Assembly: GCA_947588205.1 (NCBI GenBank)
Contig: CANPYG010000028.1
Span: 1-32,849, forward strand
Length of the DNA: 32,849 bases
Direction: 5' to 3'
From: an uncultured Acetatifactor sp.
GTDB taxonomy: Bacteria; Bacillota; Clostridia; Lachnospirales; Lachnospiraceae
Shown here: in pieces, positions 8,205 through 18,637 of the stretch
Layout of the letters: every line of letters starts with the position of its first letter
Position numbering within the stretch: the first letter of the stretch is position 1
The notes under the pieces: generated by a model
What the model saw: the letters and a program-made list of their open reading frames with translations, nothing else
Told to the model about the DNA's origin: nothing
Databases searched by the model: none
Translations under genes and position numbers: made by a program

Positions 8205-10729
8205 CCTGCGCTATCTGGATTATCGGCGTTTTCATTGTCCAACTCTACCTGCACGGTAGGTATCCTCTCCCTCACCTTGGCAACCTTTGCAACTGTCACT
8301 CCCTTTTCCAGATTAATCATCTTGACTCCGGAGGTGATCCTGCCAAGCTCCGAAATATCCTGGGCACGAAGCTGTATAATAATTCCCTCCGTGGTAATCA
8401 TCATCACCTCATGATCGTCATTGACAGCCTTTACACCCACCAGATTACCGGTTTTTCCAGTGATCTTATAACATTTTACGCCCTTGCCCCCGCGGTGCTG
8501 AATGGAAAATTCTTCCATGCTTGTCCGTTTTCCCATGCCGTTTTCCGATACAAACAAAAGATCCTTTCCCTGGGTCTGCAGTTGCATCCCTACAACCTCA
8601 TCGTCAGAATCGAGGTTCATGCCAATCACGCCCATAGAATCTCTCCCGGTAGCCCTCACATCGGTTTCCTTAAACCGGATACACATTCCCTTCTTCGTTA
8701 CCAGGAAAATATCGCTGTTTTCATCCGTGGTCTTAACCTCGATCAGCTCGTCATCCTCTCTTAAGTTAATCGCAGTTAATCCCTTTTTACGGATATTGCT
8801 GTATTCGGAAAGGGATGTTTTCTTCACAATACCGCTCTTTGTCACCATGAAGAGATTACGGTAATCATCGTATTCCTTTATGGGAATCATTGCCGTAATT
8901 TTTTCCTCAGGAAGAAGCTCCAAGAGATTCACGATCGCAGTTCCTCTTGAGGTTCTGCCCGCCTCGGGAATCTCATATGCCTTAATCCTGTATACCCTTC
9001 CCTTATTGGTAAAGAAGTTTACATAATGGTGGGTATCCATCATAAGAAGATTTTCTATCACATCATCCTCTATAGTCTGCATTCCTTTGATGCCCTTGCC
9101 GCCCCGGTTCTGCGCCTTAAAATTATCCACCGTCATCCGCTTGATGTATCCAAGGCTGGTCATGGCGATCACGGTATTATCCCTCGGAATCATATCCTCC
9201 AGGGGAATATCCTCCGTTTCATCGTAACCGATCTTACTTCTCCTGTCATCCCCGTACTTTTCGGCAATGATCAGAATCTCCTCCTTAATCACCCCAAGGA
9301 GCAGCTTTTCATCCGAAAGGATCGCTTTCAATTCCTGGATTTTGATTAGTAACTCTTTATGCTCATTTTCCAGGCGCTCCCTTTCCAGACCCGTCAAAGC
9401 CCTCAGACGCATATCCACAATGGCCTGTGCCTGCGCGTCTGATAATTCAAAACGTTCTATCAATCTGTCCTTGGCAATCTGCGTGTTTTTGCTGCTTCTG
9501 ATGAGGCTGATCACCTCATCGATATAATCCAGGGCCTTAAGCAGTCCCTGTAAAATATGGTCGCGTTCTTCCGCCTTATTCAGGTCGTATTTTGTCCGCC
9601 TTGTTACCACATCTTCCTGATGGGCTATGTAATTCATGAGCATATCAAGAAGATTCAGGATCTTGGGCTCATTGTTCACCAGCGCGAGCATAATCACGCC
9701 AAAGGTATCCTGAAGCTGGGTATGCTTGTAAAGCTGATTTAAAATTACATTGGCATTTGCGTCCCGGCGCAGCTCGATCACGACGCGGACGCCTTCTCTG
9801 TTGGATTCATCCCGGATATCTGTGATTCCGTCAATTCTCTTGGTCTTGACCAGCTCCGCAATTTTAATGATCAGATTGGCTTTATTTACCATATAGGGAA
9901 GCTCTGTTGCAACAATCTGATTTTTGCCGTTCGGAAGTGTTTCTATATCTGTAACCGCACGGACCTTTATTTTCCCCCGCCCGGTACGGTAAGCCTCCTC
10001 GCTTCCCCTGGTGCCGAGGATCAGTCCGCCGGTGGGAAAATCAGGCGCTTTTATGATGGGCAGGATCTCTTCTATGGTAGTATTCCTGTCCTCCTGAATC
10101 CTATTATCGATGATCTTCACCACAGCATTCACAACCTCACGGAGATTATGGGGCGGAATATTGGTCGCCATACCGACTGCGATACCGGTAGTACCGTTTA
10201 CAAGAAGATTGGGATAACGGCTGGGCAGGACAACCGGCTCTTTTTCCGTTTCATCAAAATTAGGCGAAAAATCCACCGTATCTTTATTGATGTCGGCAAG
10301 AAGCTCCATGGAAATCTTGCTGAGCCTGGCTTCCGTATAACGCATGGCGGCTGCGCCGTCACCGTCCATGGATCCAAAATTACCATGACCATCCACAAGA
10401 GGATATCTGGTATTCCATTCCTGCGCCATATTGACCAAGGCCCCGTAAATGGAGCTGTCTCCATGGGGATGATATTTACCCATGGTATCGCCCACAATAC
10501 GCGCGCTCTTCCGGTGCGGCTTATCCGGACCGTTATTCAACTCTATCATAGAGTACAGGACTCTTCTCTGCACAGGCTTTAATCCATCCCTGACGTCCGG
10601 CAGCGCACGGGAAGCAATTACGCTCATGGCGTAATCAATATAGAAGGTTTCCATCCTCTCCTTTAAATCAACGACCTGTACCTTATCGACTTCCTGTTCG
10701 TCCTTCTTATCAAAAATATCGTCATTCAT
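8201..10729 (-). CDS. gyrA: DNA gyrase subunit A
   Basis: An 842-residue GyrA, the breakage-reunion subunit that with GyrB introduces negative supercoils. The winged-helix/tower N-terminal domain has the catalytic Tyr131 in [11 protein letters not shown]. The C-terminal domain (from about residue 510) shows beta-pinwheel repeats and a GyrA-box-like NRGGKGIKG, plus a second HRGGKGVKC. At the quinolone-resistance region the motif is [10 protein letters not shown]: the position equivalent to E. coli Ser83 is Ser92 and that of Asp87 is Gly96. It lies 51 bp downstream of gyrB, probably on one transcript, and its stop overlaps the start of the next gene. No strong Shine-Dalgarno stands right before the ATG; GGAAGGA is about 15 nt away, so the exact start is less certain. 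Confidence 0.97.
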   Translation of the reverse strand: MNDDIFDKKDEQEVDKVQVVDLKERMETFYIDYAMSVIASRALPDVRDGLKPVQRRVLYSMIELNNGPDKPHRKSARIVGDTMGKYHPHGDSSIYGALVNMAQEWNTRYPLVDGHGNFGSMDGDGAAAMRYTEARLSKISMELLADINKDTVDFSPNFDETEKEPVVLPSRYPNLLVNGTTGIAVGMATNIPPHNLREVVNAVVKIIDNRIQEDRNTTIEEILPIIKAPDFPTGGLILGTRGSEEAYRTGRGKIKVRAVTDIETLPNGKNQIVATELPYMVNKANLIIKIAELVKTKRIDGITDIRDESNREGVRVVIELRRDANANVILNQLYKHTQLQDTFGVIMLALVNNEPKILNLLDMLMNYIAHQEDVVTRRTKYDLNKAEERDHILQGLLKALDYIDEVISLIRSSKNTQIAKDRLIERFELSDAQAQAIVDMRLRALTGLERERLENEHKELLIKIQELKAILSDEKLLLGVIKEEILIIAEKYGDDRRSKIGYDETEDIPLEDMIPRDNTVIAMTSLGYIKRMTVDNFKAQNRGGKGIKGMQTIEDDVIENLLMMDTHHYVNFFTNKGRVYRIKAYEIPEAGRTSRGTAIVNLLELLPEEKITAMIPIKEYDDYRNLFMVTKSGIVKKTSLSEYSNIRKKGLTAINLREDDELIEVKTTDENSDIFLVTKKGMCIRFKETDVRATGRDSMGVIGMNLDSDDEVVGMQLQTQGKDLLFVSENGMGKRTSMEEFSIQHRGGKGVKCYKITGKTGNLVGVKAVNDDHEVMMITTEGIIIQLRAQDISELGRITSGVKMINLEKGVTVAKVAKVRERIPTVQVELDNENADNPDSAG

Positions 10730-10780
10730 ATTTGTCTTACTTATCCTTCCGACTCCAGTTTTGCAGTACAGTTAAAATCA

Positions 10781-12958
<2,178 letters not shown>

Positions 12959-13001
12959 TCATATATCCCTTTCTGCCCTTACGGTCTGATTGTTTATAAA
13001 T

Positions 13002-14120
13002 TTAATTCAACCCTTCATGCGGATTCACTTCCCCTGAATTCACACAGACTACCGTTCCATCCTTCACATGAAAAATCTTATTGATTTGTATTCTGTTATG
13101 GACAAATTCTTCCAGGCCCGTGCATGTGATAATGGTCTGTATATTGCCGATACTGTTGCAAAGAAGCTGCTGTCTGCTGCTGTCTAATTCGGACAACACA
13201 TCGTCCAGCAAAAGCACAGGACTGTCCTTCGTCATATTTTCAACCATTTTTATCTCAGAGAGCTTCAGGGATAGCGCCGCTGTCCTTTGCTGTCCCTGGG
13301 ACCCAAACTTTCTCGCATCCACTCCATCTATTAAAAAAGCAAAATCATCTCTGTGCGGTCCTACAGAGGTAGTCTTTAACTTAATATCCCTGTCCTTACT
13401 GAAAAGAAGCTTCTCTTCAAATTCCCTGATCTCCACATCCGGCTCGTAACGAACCTGAAGTTCTTCCTTTCCCCCTGACAATTCCAGATGAATCTCCTTT
13501 ATGATCTCATTCAACTGCTTCACAAAGGCCCTTCTCCGTTCAATTACCCTGGAACCATAGCTTACGAGCTGCATATCCCATACCCCGAGCATGTCCTGGA
13601 GACCGGGATTAAAATACATATCCTTTAAAAGCCTGTTTCTCTGGTTGATCACCTTGTTATAATTATTCAGGTCATGAAGGTACATCTGGTCCAGCTGGCA
13701 CAGCTCCATATCTACAAATCTTCTGCGTTCCGCGGGACCGTTTTTGATGATTCCCAAATCTTCAGGCGAAAAAAACACAACATTACATAACCCAAGCAGA
13801 TCGGCGGCTCTTTTTATTTTCTGACCATCTATGGCTATGCCCTTACTTCCCGTCATACGCAGGTGCATGTCCACCCTTGTTTCTGCGCCATCCTTTTCCA
13901 CATAGGTCCTGATGTGTGCTTCTTCCTTTGCAAACCGGATGATCTCCCTGTCCTTGCTCCCCCTGTGGGACTTTGTAGTCGCTGCTAAATATACCGCTTC
14001 CAGAATATTCGTCTTTCCCTGGGCATTATCCCCATAAAGAATATTCACGCCTCTATCAAAGGAAATAGACAGGGTATCATAGTTTCTATAATCCGCCAGC
14101 TCTAAAGATTTGATAATCAT
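13002..14120 (-). CDS. recF: DNA replication and repair protein RecF
   Basis: A 372-residue SMC-like ATPase that helps load RecA at single-strand gaps. Walker A is GDNAQGKTN (residues 30-38), the signature region reads KFGSQGQQRTAALSLK and Walker B is VLLLDDVLSELD. An arginine-rich linker, KSHRGSKDREIIRF, is typical of the family. The length is normal. The ATG overlaps the stop codon of the upstream S4-domain gene by four bases (ATGA), so the two are translationally coupled. It is part of the minus-strand dnaA-dnaN-S4-recF-gyrB-gyrA series. Confidence 0.96.
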   Translation of the reverse strand: MIIKSLELADYRNYDTLSISFDRGVNILYGDNAQGKTNILEAVYLAATTKSHRGSKDREIIRFAKEEAHIRTYVEKDGAETRVDMHLRMTGSKGIAIDGQKIKRAADLLGLCNVVFFSPEDLGIIKNGPAERRRFVDMELCQLDQMYLHDLNNYNKVINQRNRLLKDMYFNPGLQDMLGVWDMQLVSYGSRVIERRRAFVKQLNEIIKEIHLELSGGKEELQVRYEPDVEIREFEEKLLFSKDRDIKLKTTSVGPHRDDFAFLIDGVDARKFGSQGQQRTAALSLKLSEIKMVENMTKDSPVLLLDDVLSELDSSRQQLLCNSIGNIQTIITCTGLEEFVHNRIQINKIFHVKDGTVVCVNSGEVNPHEGLN

Positions 14121-14341
14121 TGTGCGCGACCTTCAATCTTAACCCTGCGGCCTTTAAATTCAAAGATATCTCCGACCACAACCTTTTTACCCCTTTGTGT
14201 GCATGTTTCCCCATTTAACTTGACATGACCGTTCTGGATCACCAGCTTCGCGTCGACACCTGACTCAACCAGACCAGACAGCTTCAACGCCTGACCCAGC
14301 TTAATAAATTCATCCCTTATAGTAATTGTTTCCATTTTCAA
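14117..14341 (-). CDS. yaaA: S4-domain RNA-binding protein (YaaA/RlbA family)
   Basis: A 74-residue protein of the small S4-domain family found between dnaN and recF in many Firmicutes. The S4 RNA-binding fold is seen in FIKLGQALKLSGLVESG and VKLNGETCTQRGKKV. The family is thought to act in ribosome biology, but the role is poorly defined. Two starts are possible: TTG at 14341, which has AGAGG six bases upstream, and ATG at 14335, which would leave an overlong 12-base spacing. I give the TTG start. It overlaps recF by 4 bp and follows dnaN by 38 bp. Confidence 0.85.
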   Translation of the reverse strand: MKMETITIRDEFIKLGQALKLSGLVESGVDAKLVIQNGHVKLNGETCTQRGKKVVVGDIFEFKGRRVKIEGRAQ

Positions 14342-14379
14342 TCTTTACCTCTCGCTTTACCCTTTATGCACCGCACCCA

Positions 14380-15489
14380 TTAATATACATTGGCGAAATT
14401 AACCGGCAAAATCAGGTAAATATAAGATTCCTCCTGATTCTTGATAAAACAGGGAGCCTTCGGGTTCACCATATAAATCTCAATGTACTCGTCGTCTATT
14501 ACCCTGAGCGCTTCTATCAGAAAACGGGGATTAAATCCTATCATCAGATCCTTTCCTGTTTTATCAATGTCAATCTCCTCATTCATGCTTCCAAGGATAG
14601 AATTGATCTTCAATTCCATAATTTCATCCATAAAATGGAGAATGATGGGCTTCTTATCCCCCTCCTTTACAAGAAGGGTAGCCCTGTCGATACATTCCAT
14701 CAGCTCTCTCTTATTGACCCTTACCTTAGTCTCATAATCACTGGAAAGCATCTGGTCTATTCTGAAATATTCACCTTCGATCAACCTGGAAACCACGACA
14801 GCCTGGTCGAATTCAAACAAAATATGCTTTGGGGTAAAGAAAATACTTACAAACCTGTCGGCGTCCCCTGAGAGAATCTTACTGATCTCATTTAAGGTCT
14901 TCCCCGGAACAATCACCTTCCTGGGAGCATAATCATCCCTCAATTCAATCTTACGGATGGAGATACGCGTGCCGTCCAGTGATACCACCCTCATGATATT
15001 GCCGTTGATTTCAAAAAGCTCACCCGTCATAAGCTTATTATTGTCATTATCGGAGATAGAGAAAATAGTCTGCCTGATCACTTCCTTCAGGGTAAACTGG
15101 CTGACGACGATATTATCCTCCCTTTCAACTACAGGAAGATATGAAAAATCCTCGCCCGATTTACCCATTATCGTAAATTTCGCTTTTCCACAGACAATCG
15201 TGGTCTTGTAAGAGGAATCTGTTTCAATCGTTACTTTTTCATCGGGAAGCTTTCTCACAATATCCAAAAAAATCTTAGCATCCAGCGCAATGATGCCTTT
15301 TTCAAGGATTTCACCCTCAATGATCGTTTCAATTCCCAGCTCCATATCGTTAGCGGTCAACTTGATGATGCCTGCAGTGCTGTCAACCAGGATACATTCC
15401 AAAATAGACATTGTAGTCTTGTTTGGAACCGCCTTCGATACAATTTGTACTCCGTTCAGCAAATTTGCTTTTGAACATACCAGCTTCAT
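14380..15489 (-). CDS. dnaN: DNA polymerase III sliding clamp (beta subunit)
   Basis: A 369-residue beta clamp, the ring-shaped processivity factor of the replicative polymerase, of normal length with three repeated clamp folds. The start MKLVCSKANLLNGVQIV at ATG 15489 is the family N-terminus and has GGGAG eight bases upstream; an extension to 15528 is not supported. Characteristic stretches include KTTMSILECILVDS and, in domain III, RATLLVKEGDKKPIILHF. The C-terminus ends YLILPVNFANVY; the family commonly has PMR here, so the last residues are divergent (LPV). The gene is 328 bp downstream of dnaA, with a candidate promoter in that gap. Confidence 0.97.
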   Translation of the reverse strand: MKLVCSKANLLNGVQIVSKAVPNKTTMSILECILVDSTAGIIKLTANDMELGIETIIEGEILEKGIIALDAKIFLDIVRKLPDEKVTIETDSSYKTTIVCGKAKFTIMGKSGEDFSYLPVVEREDNIVVSQFTLKEVIRQTIFSISDNDNNKLMTGELFEINGNIMRVVSLDGTRISIRKIELRDDYAPRKVIVPGKTLNEISKILSGDADRFVSIFFTPKHILFEFDQAVVVSRLIEGEYFRIDQMLSSDYETKVRVNKRELMECIDRATLLVKEGDKKPIILHFMDEIMELKINSILGSMNEEIDIDKTGKDLMIGFNPRFLIEALRVIDDEYIEIYMVNPKAPCFIKNQEESYIYLILPVNFANVY

Positions 15490-15817
15490 GTGATTAACTC
15501 CCTTCTGTAATAGCTCTAATATCCACATGACAAGAAATAAATTCAGCCGTCCATGCGGTGCGCGCGCGATGATATTTATTAAGATATATTTTTCTCAGTA
15601 TTCTTATTAATGGATGTTGATATGTGTAAAACCAATTCTATTATACTATTTTTTCAGTAAAAATGGAATGGAAAACTTGTCAATAATTTCATTTTTCTAT
15701 GAGGAAAAAGAAAAGGTTTTTCACAATCATTTTTAACCCGTTGAAAATCGTTTTCAGACCATCCACAATCCTTCACACGTCAGTACATGCTTATGCACAG
15801 GAAAATGTGGATTAAAA
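15490..15817. other. dnaA-dnaN intergenic region: DnaA box and AT-rich tract, second lobe of oriC
   Basis: This 328-bp gene-free stretch holds one perfect DnaA box, TTATGCACA at 15791-15799, close to the dnaA stop. Degenerate boxes are visible nearby: TGTGGATTA on the other strand at about 15806 and a TCCACA core near 15762. The stretch from about 15590 to 15720 is very AT-rich and could be the unwinding element. A near-palindrome, ATTTTTAAC/GTTGAAAAT, lies near 15731-15750. In B. subtilis the box cluster and unwinding element downstream of dnaA work together with an upstream cluster, so a bipartite origin is inferred here. Confidence 0.6.
15640..15645 (-). promoter_or_regulatory. Candidate -10 element of a dnaN promoter
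   Basis: A perfect TATAAT on the minus strand about 150 bp upstream of dnaN. The hexamer 17 bp further upstream (TTCCAT) is a poor -35. A perfect TTGACA at 15678-15683 is too far (32 bp) to pair with it, so this is only a candidate. Confidence 0.35.
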
Positions 15818-17200
15818 TCATAAGGATGGGTTGATTTTCTTTTGTATTACATCAATCTTATTACGAAGCTCCTCATTGATTTTCAGGTCGTCCGATATTT
15901 TATTATATCCGTGCAGGACAGTGGTGTGGTCCCTGTTTCCAAGCAGCTTACCGATGGCGATGTAGGAGGTGTCGGTAAGTTCACGGCAGAGATACATTAC
16001 TACCTGTCTCGGGATCACAAATTCAGAATTGCGCTTTTTAGAGGTAATGTCCTCTGGCTTTACCCTGAAATGCTCGGCAACGGTGTTGATAATCAGGGTA
16101 GGGGTTATCTCCCTTTGCTTGTTGGGATAAATGACGTCCTTCAATGCTTCCTCGGCCAGGGATAATGTGAGTTCTACATTATTTAGCTTGGCAAAGGCGA
16201 TGATCTTATTGAAGGCGCCCTCCAGCTCACGGATATTGGATTTAATATTCGTGGCTATGTATTTGATGATCTCTTCGTCGATATATTTCTCGGAAGCCTC
16301 CGCATTCTTACGAAGGATGGCCATTCTGGTCTCATAGTCCGGCGCCTGGATATCGGCGATCAGGCCCCATTCGAATCTGGAGCGGAAACGTTCGTCCAAG
16401 GTCTCCATTTCCTTTGGCGGACGGTCTGAGGAAATGATGATTTGCTTGCCGGCAGCATGAAGGACATTAAAGGTATGGAAAAACTCCTCCTGGGTACTTT
16501 CCTTACCGATAATAAACTGAATATCGTCAACCATCAGGACGTCTACGGTTCTGTATTTTTCACGCAGTTTAGTCATGGCGGCTACATTACCGTTTCGGAT
16601 GGATTCGTTACCGCTCCGGATGGATTCGATTACCTCGTTGGTAAATTCTTCACTGGTAACATAGAGAACCTTCATATTTGGATTATGCTCCAGCACGAAA
16701 TGACCGATGGAATGCATCAGATGCGTTTTGCCGAGTCCTGCGCCTCCATAAAGATAAAGGGGATTATAAGCCTCTCCCGGCGATTCGGCTACAGCGAGGG
16801 AAGCGGAATGGGCAAATTTATTGTTGCTTCCTATTACAAAGGTGTCAAATTTATACTTGGGGTTTAAATTTGCGCCTTCATAGTTAGGATTATAGGGTAC
16901 AGAGGAGGTATCCGTTTCTTCTATGTCCAGCGATTTAATATCTTTTTCCAGCAGAAAATCAACATCGTAGGTGTGATCGAACATCTCCGATATTGTAACC
17001 TTGAAAAAGCTTTTATATTTTCTTGAAATATAATCCTGTACATTGGATTGGTCCGACGGAATGATGATATTTACCACATTATTTTCAACGTTATAGAATT
17101 CCAGGGGTTTAATCCAGATATTGAAGGATATATCAGTGAGATCGTATTCTCTTCTGATTGTCTCTTTGATAAGATCCCAGTTTTCTCTGATCACATCCAT
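15818..17200 (-). CDS. dnaA: Chromosomal replication initiator DnaA
   Basis: A 460-residue DnaA, the AAA+ ATPase that binds DnaA boxes and melts oriC. Domain I (about 1-80) is followed by a short linker. The AAA+ domain has Walker A GGAGLGKTH (residues 152-160), Walker B VLMVDDIQF, and sensor/arginine-finger stretches SSDRPPKEM and RFRSRFEWGL. Domain IV ends with the box-binding signature DHTTVLHGYNKI. Residues 192-205 are a tandem duplication, ESIRSGN followed by ESIRNGN, where related proteins have one copy. The gene reads away from the main box cluster. The Shine-Dalgarno is weak (GAAAGG about 13 nt from the ATG). Autoregulation by the nearby boxes is expected from the family but not shown here. 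Confidence 0.98.
   Translation of the reverse strand: MDVIRENWDLIKETIRREYDLTDISFNIWIKPLEFYNVENNVVNIIIPSDQSNVQDYISRKYKSFFKVTISEMFDHTYDVDFLLEKDIKSLDIEETDTSSVPYNPNYEGANLNPKYKFDTFVIGSNNKFAHSASLAVAESPGEAYNPLYLYGGAGLGKTHLMHSIGHFVLEHNPNMKVLYVTSEEFTNEVIESIRSGNESIRNGNVAAMTKLREKYRTVDVLMVDDIQFIIGKESTQEEFFHTFNVLHAAGKQIIISSDRPPKEMETLDERFRSRFEWGLIADIQAPDYETRMAILRKNAEASEKYIDEEIIKYIATNIKSNIRELEGAFNKIIAFAKLNNVELTLSLAEEALKDVIYPNKQREITPTLIINTVAEHFRVKPEDITSKKRNSEFVIPRQVVMYLCRELTDTSYIAIGKLLGNRDHTTVLHGYNKISDDLKINEELRNKIDVIQKKINPSL
16586..16627. repeat. 21-bp in-frame tandem duplication within dnaA
   Basis: Two adjacent 21-bp units, 16586-16606 and 16607-16627, match at 18 of 21 positions and encode ESIRSGN and ESIRNGN. 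The frame is preserved. Confidence 0.9.
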
Positions 17201-17636
17201 TTTACTACACTTGCCTTTCTCTTTCCAAATAACAAAGAATTACAGCCGAGAATGAATCGCATTCCTATGTTATAAAACTTGTCCTTTTATATACTAATAT
17301 AAAAACGGAAATATTTCAAACATTACTTTTAAACATAGTATGGATAAAGTTATCCACAATCTGTTGATAACTATGGTGATAATTATACGGTTTAACATCT
17401 ATTGTGGAAATAAATGTGGAAAAGTGGACAATGAAACTGACATATAAAAAAATGGCTGAAATAAGGAATTTTTGAGTCATACAAAGTTAGTTTTTTCACA
17501 GATTATACATGAAAAAAATAAGTTTATCCACAAGTAATTCACAATATGTGGATAAGTGAATGTATATAATTTTTCGTGTATATTTATGTGGATAAGTTCA
17601 AAAAAATTTTTTATGGGCATAAAATGGTATTTTTTC
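17201..17636. other. oriC: oriC, main DnaA-box cluster between dnaA and rpmH
   Basis: The AT-rich gap between the divergent dnaA and rpmH genes holds four perfect DnaA boxes (TTATCCACA): 17350-17358 and 17524-17532 on the plus strand, and 17547-17555 and 17587-17595 on the minus strand. One-mismatch boxes are at 17403-17411, 17415-17423 and 17535-17543. The closely spaced inverted trio at 17524-17595 is followed by A/T runs at 17600-17636 that could unwind. The position between dnaA and rpmH and the divergence of all flanking genes fit the Firmicutes origin. Which of the two intergenic regions melts first cannot be read from sequence. Confidence 0.88.
17291..17319 (-). promoter_or_regulatory. 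Candidate dnaA promoter
   Basis: On the minus strand, TTGAAA (17314-17319), a 17-bp spacer and TAGTAT (17291-17296) lie about 90 bp upstream of dnaA and 31 bp from the DnaA box at 17350, a good place for autoregulation. The -10 is weak. Confidence 0.4.
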
Positions 17637-17665
17637 TTGACAGAAAGGCATTTTTCCTTTACAAT
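17637..17665 (+). promoter_or_regulatory. Strong sigma-A promoter of the rpmH operon
   Basis: Perfect -35 TTGACA (17637-17642), a 17-bp spacer and TACAAT (17660-17665). Transcription from about 17672 gives a leader of about 110 nt. The -35 is 41 bp from the last DnaA box. Confidence 0.85.
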
Positions 17666-17723
17666 GAATACGCTATTTTCTGTTGGAAGGCAGTAGGATG
17701 AGACTATAAAAAGATATTTTTCA

Positions 17724-17755
17724 GCAGTCCTGGATACGGTGAAGCCGAGGGCTGC
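17724..17755 (+). promoter_or_regulatory. Structured leader hairpin upstream of rpmH
   Basis: GCAGTCC (17724-17730) can pair with GGGCTGC (17749-17755), with an inner CGG/CCG pairing, in the 5' untranslated region. There is no U-tract. It may be a stability or autoregulatory element; the function is not known. Confidence 0.4.
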
Positions 17756-17783
17756 AGATGATAGAGAAGGAGGTGTGCTTTCT

Positions 17784-17918
17784 ATGAAGATGACATTTCA
17801 GCCTAAGAAGAAACCAAGGGCGAGAGTCCATGGTTTCAGAGCCAGAATGAGTACTCCTGGCGGAAGAAAGGTTTTAGCCAGAAGAAGAGCCAAAGGAAGA
17901 AAGGAATTATCCGTATAG
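17784..17918 (+). CDS. rpmH: 50S ribosomal protein L34
   Basis: A 44-residue, highly basic protein of exactly the usual L34 length. It begins [20 protein letters not shown] and ends [18 protein letters not shown], the canonical family sequence apart from the initial MKMTF (usually MKRTF/Y). A strong Shine-Dalgarno, GAAGGAGGTG, precedes the ATG. It is the first gene of the rpmH-rnpA-yidD-yidC-jag series and lies beside oriC, as in most bacteria. The stop codon is embedded in a perfect hairpin (17917-17936). Confidence 0.98.
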   Translation: MKMTFQPKKKPRARVHGFRARMSTPGGRKVLARRRAKGRKELSV

Positions 17919-17936
17919 GTCACAGAAATGTGACCT
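17917..17936 (+). terminator. Perfect 8-bp hairpin at the end of rpmH (attenuator or processing site)
   Basis: AGGTCACA and TGTGACCT enclose a GAAA tetraloop, starting within the rpmH stop codon. It is followed by ATTTCTCCCC, which is a weak U-tract. It is more likely a partial terminator, processing or stabilising hairpin that lowers rnpA relative to rpmH than a full stop. Type is the closest available. Confidence 0.55.
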
Positions 17937-18014
17937 ATTTCTCCCCTTACAGAGAATTGAAGTTTATCATTTTCCGAAGGATGTTAAGAAGGAAAAGGCT
18001 TTGGTGGAGGAAGG

Positions 18015-18353
18015 ATGCATTTTTCAGAATCGCTTAAAAAGAACCGGCAGTTCCAGCTCGTGTATAAATCAGGGAAATCCTACGTTAATAAATATCTGAT
18101 CATGTATGTGAAGGAAAATGGCCTCGAGGGGAACAGAATCGGTATCAGCGTGAGCAAAAAGGTCGGCAACAGCGTCGTAAGGCATCGTCTTACAAGGCTG
18201 GTGCGGGAAAGTTATCGATTACAGGAAAAAGTATTCAATAGTGGTTTGGATATTGTAATCATTGTCAGACCAGGTGCAGCTACAGTCGGGTATCGCGAAG
18301 TAGAGAGTGCACTATTACATCTTGGAAGGCTTCATCATATAATTCATCAATAG
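18015..18353 (+). CDS. rnpA: Ribonuclease P protein component
   Basis: A 112-residue RnpA, the small basic protein that assists the RNase P RNA in maturing tRNA 5' ends. It begins MHFSESLKKNRQFQLVYKSG and has the signature SVSKKVGNSVVRHRLTRLVRES, equivalent to the RNR motif; His-Arg replaces Asn-Arg at its start. Length is normal. GGAGG stands only 4 nt before the ATG, so the spacing is short. It lies 96 bp downstream of rpmH, in the usual order. The catalytic RNA gene rnpB is not in this window. Confidence 0.95.
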   Translation: MHFSESLKKNRQFQLVYKSGKSYVNKYLIMYVKENGLEGNRIGISVSKKVGNSVVRHRLTRLVRESYRLQEKVFNSGLDIVIIVRPGAATVGYREVESALLHLGRLHHIIHQ

Positions 18354-18355
18354 AT

Positions 18356-18388
18356 TGTGAATATAATTGTGAATAAATTTGTGAAGCT
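18356..18388 (-). repeat. 12-bp-periodic array of DnaA-box-like sequences
   Basis: Right after the rnpA stop, three copies of TGTGAA start at 18356, 18368 and 18380, exactly 12 bp apart. The middle one, TGTGAATAA (18368-18376), is the complement of the perfect DnaA box TTATTCACA. The first has one mismatch and the third is more degenerate. It lies in the 49-bp rnpA-yidD gap, about 770 bp from the main origin boxes. Confidence 0.6.
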
Positions 18389-18402
18389 CGATTTGGTATC
18401 AT

Positions 18403-18612
18403 ATGAAAAAAATATTGATTGCCGTTATAAAATATTATCAAAAGTATATTTCTCCAATGAAAAGAACCAGATGTCCTTATGTTCCTACCTGTTCGCAATA
18501 TGGTCTGGAAGCGATTGAAAAATATGGGGCGGTAAAAGGCGGGGCTCTTGCCATGTGGAGAATTTTGCGATGCAATCCTTTTTCAAAGGGAGGGTATGAC
18601 CCGGTACCCTGA
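18403..18612 (+). CDS. yidD: Membrane protein insertion efficiency factor YidD
   Basis: A 69-residue protein of the YidD family, a small amphipathic membrane-associated factor that helps YidC insert membrane proteins. The signature [16 protein letters not shown] is present, along with [18 protein letters not shown] at the C-terminus, and three conserved Cys. It lies between rnpA and yidC, its usual place. No clear Shine-Dalgarno precedes the ATG, so translation may depend on rnpA. Confidence 0.95.
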   Translation: MKKILIAVIKYYQKYISPMKRTRCPYVPTCSQYGLEAIEKYGAVKGGALAMWRILRCNPFSKGGYDPVP

Positions 18613-18637
18613 AGACGGCAATGCAGGAGGATAAAAT

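Noticed and set aside
8087..8764. A 225-codon open frame on the plus strand opposite gyrA
   Set aside because: Antisense to a clear gyrA sequence, no ribosome-binding site and no recognisable domain.
15678..15683. Perfect TTGACA upstream of dnaN as the -35 partner of the TATAAT at 15640
   Set aside because: The spacing is 32 bp, far from the 16-18 bp needed.
17971..18027. An 18-codon reading frame beginning MLRRKRLWW just before and overlapping rnpA
   Set aside because: Very short, overlaps rnpA in another frame, and its composition simply follows the purine-rich ribosome-binding region. No family support.
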